Program-made: the position numbers and the translations under genes
In this document: piece by piece, positions 62,740 to 64,000 of the stretch
Layout: every line of letters starts with the position of its first letter
Position numbering within the stretch: the first letter of the stretch is position 1
Notes under the pieces: model-generated
Told to the model about the DNA's origin: nothing
The model's input: the letters and a program-made list of their open reading frames with translations, nothing else
Databases searched by the model: none
Source of the DNA: Robiginitalea sp. SC105
GTDB lineage: Bacteria; Bacteroidota; Bacteroidia; Flavobacteriales; Flavobacteriaceae
Assembly (NCBI RefSeq): GCF_014243345.1
Contig: NZ_JACLZF010000001.1
Coordinates: 1,240,001-1,304,000, forward strand
Length of the DNA: 64,000 bases
Direction: 5' to 3'

Positions 62740-64000
62740 ATGATGCATCCCATCCGTAAAGCGCTCCAACCCGCCATTTTCCTGATGATCCTTTTCCTGC
62801 TGCATGCCTGCGGGGAGGAGCCGGAAAGCCAACCCGACCAGAAAGAAGCCCTGGCCGAGTGGTTCGAAACCAAATATGAGGAAGAACTGCAGATGAGCCC
62901 CCTTCGGCTGACGGTTCTTGGGCGGAAGGAGCAATACGATAAAATTGACGACCTGAGCCTGGAGGCCGAGGAAGCCCACCTTGCCTGGAAGGAAGCCAGT
63001 GTGGAGGAGCTCCGCTCAAAATTCGATTACGAAAGCCTGGACGCGGCCGACAGGACCTCCTACGACATCTGGGTCTACCAGTACGAACTGGAAAAGGAGG
63101 GAGCACAGTTCCAGGATATGGGATATATATTCGACCAGATGATGGGGCCGCACACCATGTTCCCGAACATGTTGATCAATTTCCACAAGGTGGACAGCCT
63201 CCCGGATATGGAAGCCTATATTTCCAGGGTTTTGGAAACCAGCAGGGCCATGGGGCAATTGCTCGAAAGGGCAAAGGCACAGGCTGCCAGGGGGATCATC
63301 CCCCCGAAGTTCGCCTTCGAAACCGTCCTGGTCCAGGCAAAGGCCCTGGTGGATGGCCAGCCGTTTACGGAATCGGATCGGGGTACCCCCCTGTGGGACG
63401 ATATGAACCGGAAGGTTCAGGCCTTGCAGGAGGCGGGCGAAATTGACCAGGCCCTTGCAGATTCCCTGCGCACGGCTTCCTCGGAGGCCCTGACCACTTC
63501 CTTCGGACCGGCGTACGACGACCTGATTGCCTGGCTGGAGGCGGAGTTGCCGAACGCAGAGGAGGCACCCACCGGGTACAGCAGGCACCCGGACGGGGAG
63601 GCCTATTACAACTATCGCCTGAAAGCCTCGACTACCACCGACCTGACCGCCGACGAGATCCACGAGATCGGTTTGTCCGAGGTAGCCCGGATCCGGGGCG
63701 AAATGGAGGCCATCAAGGAGCAGGTGGGATTTAAGGGCGACCTGCAGGCGTTTTTTAAGTTTGTCAACACGGATCCGCAGTTTTTCTACCCGAATACGGA
63801 CGAGGGTAGGCAGGCCTACCTGGACGATTCCAAAAAATACCTGGACGACCTGACGCTGAAGCTGCCGGAATATTTCGGCATCCTCCCCAAGGCCGGGCTG
63901 GAAGTCCGGCGGGTCGAGTCCTTCCGGGAACAGGACGGCGCCCCCCAGCATTACATGCCCGGAACACCGGACGGGTTGCGGGAAGGGACCTACTACGCCC
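62740..64000 (+). CDS. DUF885 family lipoprotein (3' end outside window)
   Basis: Open reading frame that continues past the right edge: 420 residues visible, no stop. Lipobox LLHAC with Cys24 after a hydrophobic helix indicates an outer- or inner-membrane lipoprotein. The sequence has the DUF885 pattern: FETKYEEELQMSPLRLTVLG, LDAADRTSYDIWVYQYELE, YYNYRLKASTTTDLTADEIH and IHEIGLSEVARIRGEM. DUF885 proteins resemble metallopeptidases and keep an HExxH-like motif in their later part, which is not in this window, so activity cannot be judged. An alternative ATG is three bases on. Confidence 0.88.
   Translation, partial: MMHPIRKALQPAIFLMILFLLHACGEEPESQPDQKEALAEWFETKYEEELQMSPLRLTVLGRKEQYDKIDDLSLEAEEAHLAWKEASVEELRSKFDYESLDAADRTSYDIWVYQYELEKEGAQFQDMGYIFDQMMGPHTMFPNMLINFHKVDSLPDMEAYISRVLETSRAMGQLLERAKAQAARGIIPPKFAFETVLVQAKALVDGQPFTESDRGTPLWDDMNRKVQALQEAGEIDQALADSLRTASSEALTTSFGPAYDDLIAWLEAELPNAEEAPTGYSRHPDGEAYYNYRLKASTTTDLTADEIHEIGLSEVARIRGEMEAIKEQVGFKGDLQAFFKFVNTDPQFFYPNTDEGRQAYLDDSKKYLDDLTLKLPEYFGILPKAGLEVRRVESFREQDGAPQHYMPGTPDGLREGTYYA

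Overview
This 64 kb window looks like one contiguous stretch of chromosome from a GC-rich (mid-50s percent) member of the Bacteroidota, most likely a marine flavobacterium; a Robiginitalea-like organism would fit, but I infer that from gene content and cannot prove it here. The evidence is SprA and several PorP/SprF proteins of the type IX secretion/gliding machinery, a huge Calx-beta adhesin-type protein with a gliding-motility C-terminal domain, few Shine-Dalgarno sequences, and many copies of the Bacteroidota promoter -7 box TAnnTTTG, several with a TTG -33 box about 20 nt upstream. No tRNA, rRNA, IS element, phage gene or CRISPR array was seen. Coding density is high.

Layout. (1) 1-6.3 kb: housekeeping enzymes (queG, an SLC45-type sugar transporter, an Asp/Glu racemase, malic enzyme with a phosphotransacetylase domain, ruvA). 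(2) 6.3-15.3 kb: sprA, the giant T9SS translocon barrel, five bases behind ruvA, then gcvH, a VanZ-like protein and a TonB. (3) 15.4-20.8 kb: aerobic terminal oxidase accessory cluster: heme O synthase, two different subunit III genes, subunit IV, a cysteine-free SCO-like protein, a true SCO1, a DUF420 protein and a tiny membrane protein; catalytic subunits I and II lie outside. (4) 20.8-30.4 kb: an unusual MacB-type export locus in which two copies of a permease A, permease B, adaptor module flank a single ATPase and share one TolC. (5) 30.4-37.4 kb: tsaB, an unknown secreted protein, MscS, a YyaL/DUF255 protein, dodecin, a NifU-like scaffold with duplicated N-terminal domains, and an orphan PorP/SprF protein. 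(6) 37.4-43.1 kb: a VWA protein, a LytS/LytTR two-component pair, a gamma carbonic anhydrase-like protein, fabD. (7) 43.2-50.9 kb: a T9SS surface-protein cassette (Calx-beta/DUF11 giant, PorP/SprF, OmpA with PD40 repeats). (8) 50.9-55.8 kb: a small basic protein, a divergent Nramp-like transporter, SanA/ElyC, a FadL-like porin, a lipoprotein. (9) 56-62.4 kb: a small secreted protein with a strong promoter, then a complete RND efflux operon. (10) A DUF885 lipoprotein runs off the right edge.

The themes are envelope export (T9SS, MacB-like, RND) and respiration. The most unusual items are the duplicated ABC module around one ATPase, the large soluble insertion in a COX III protein, an Nramp protein without the DPGN metal motif, and a structured tolC-tsaB spacer with a 34-base perfect palindrome touching a promoter.
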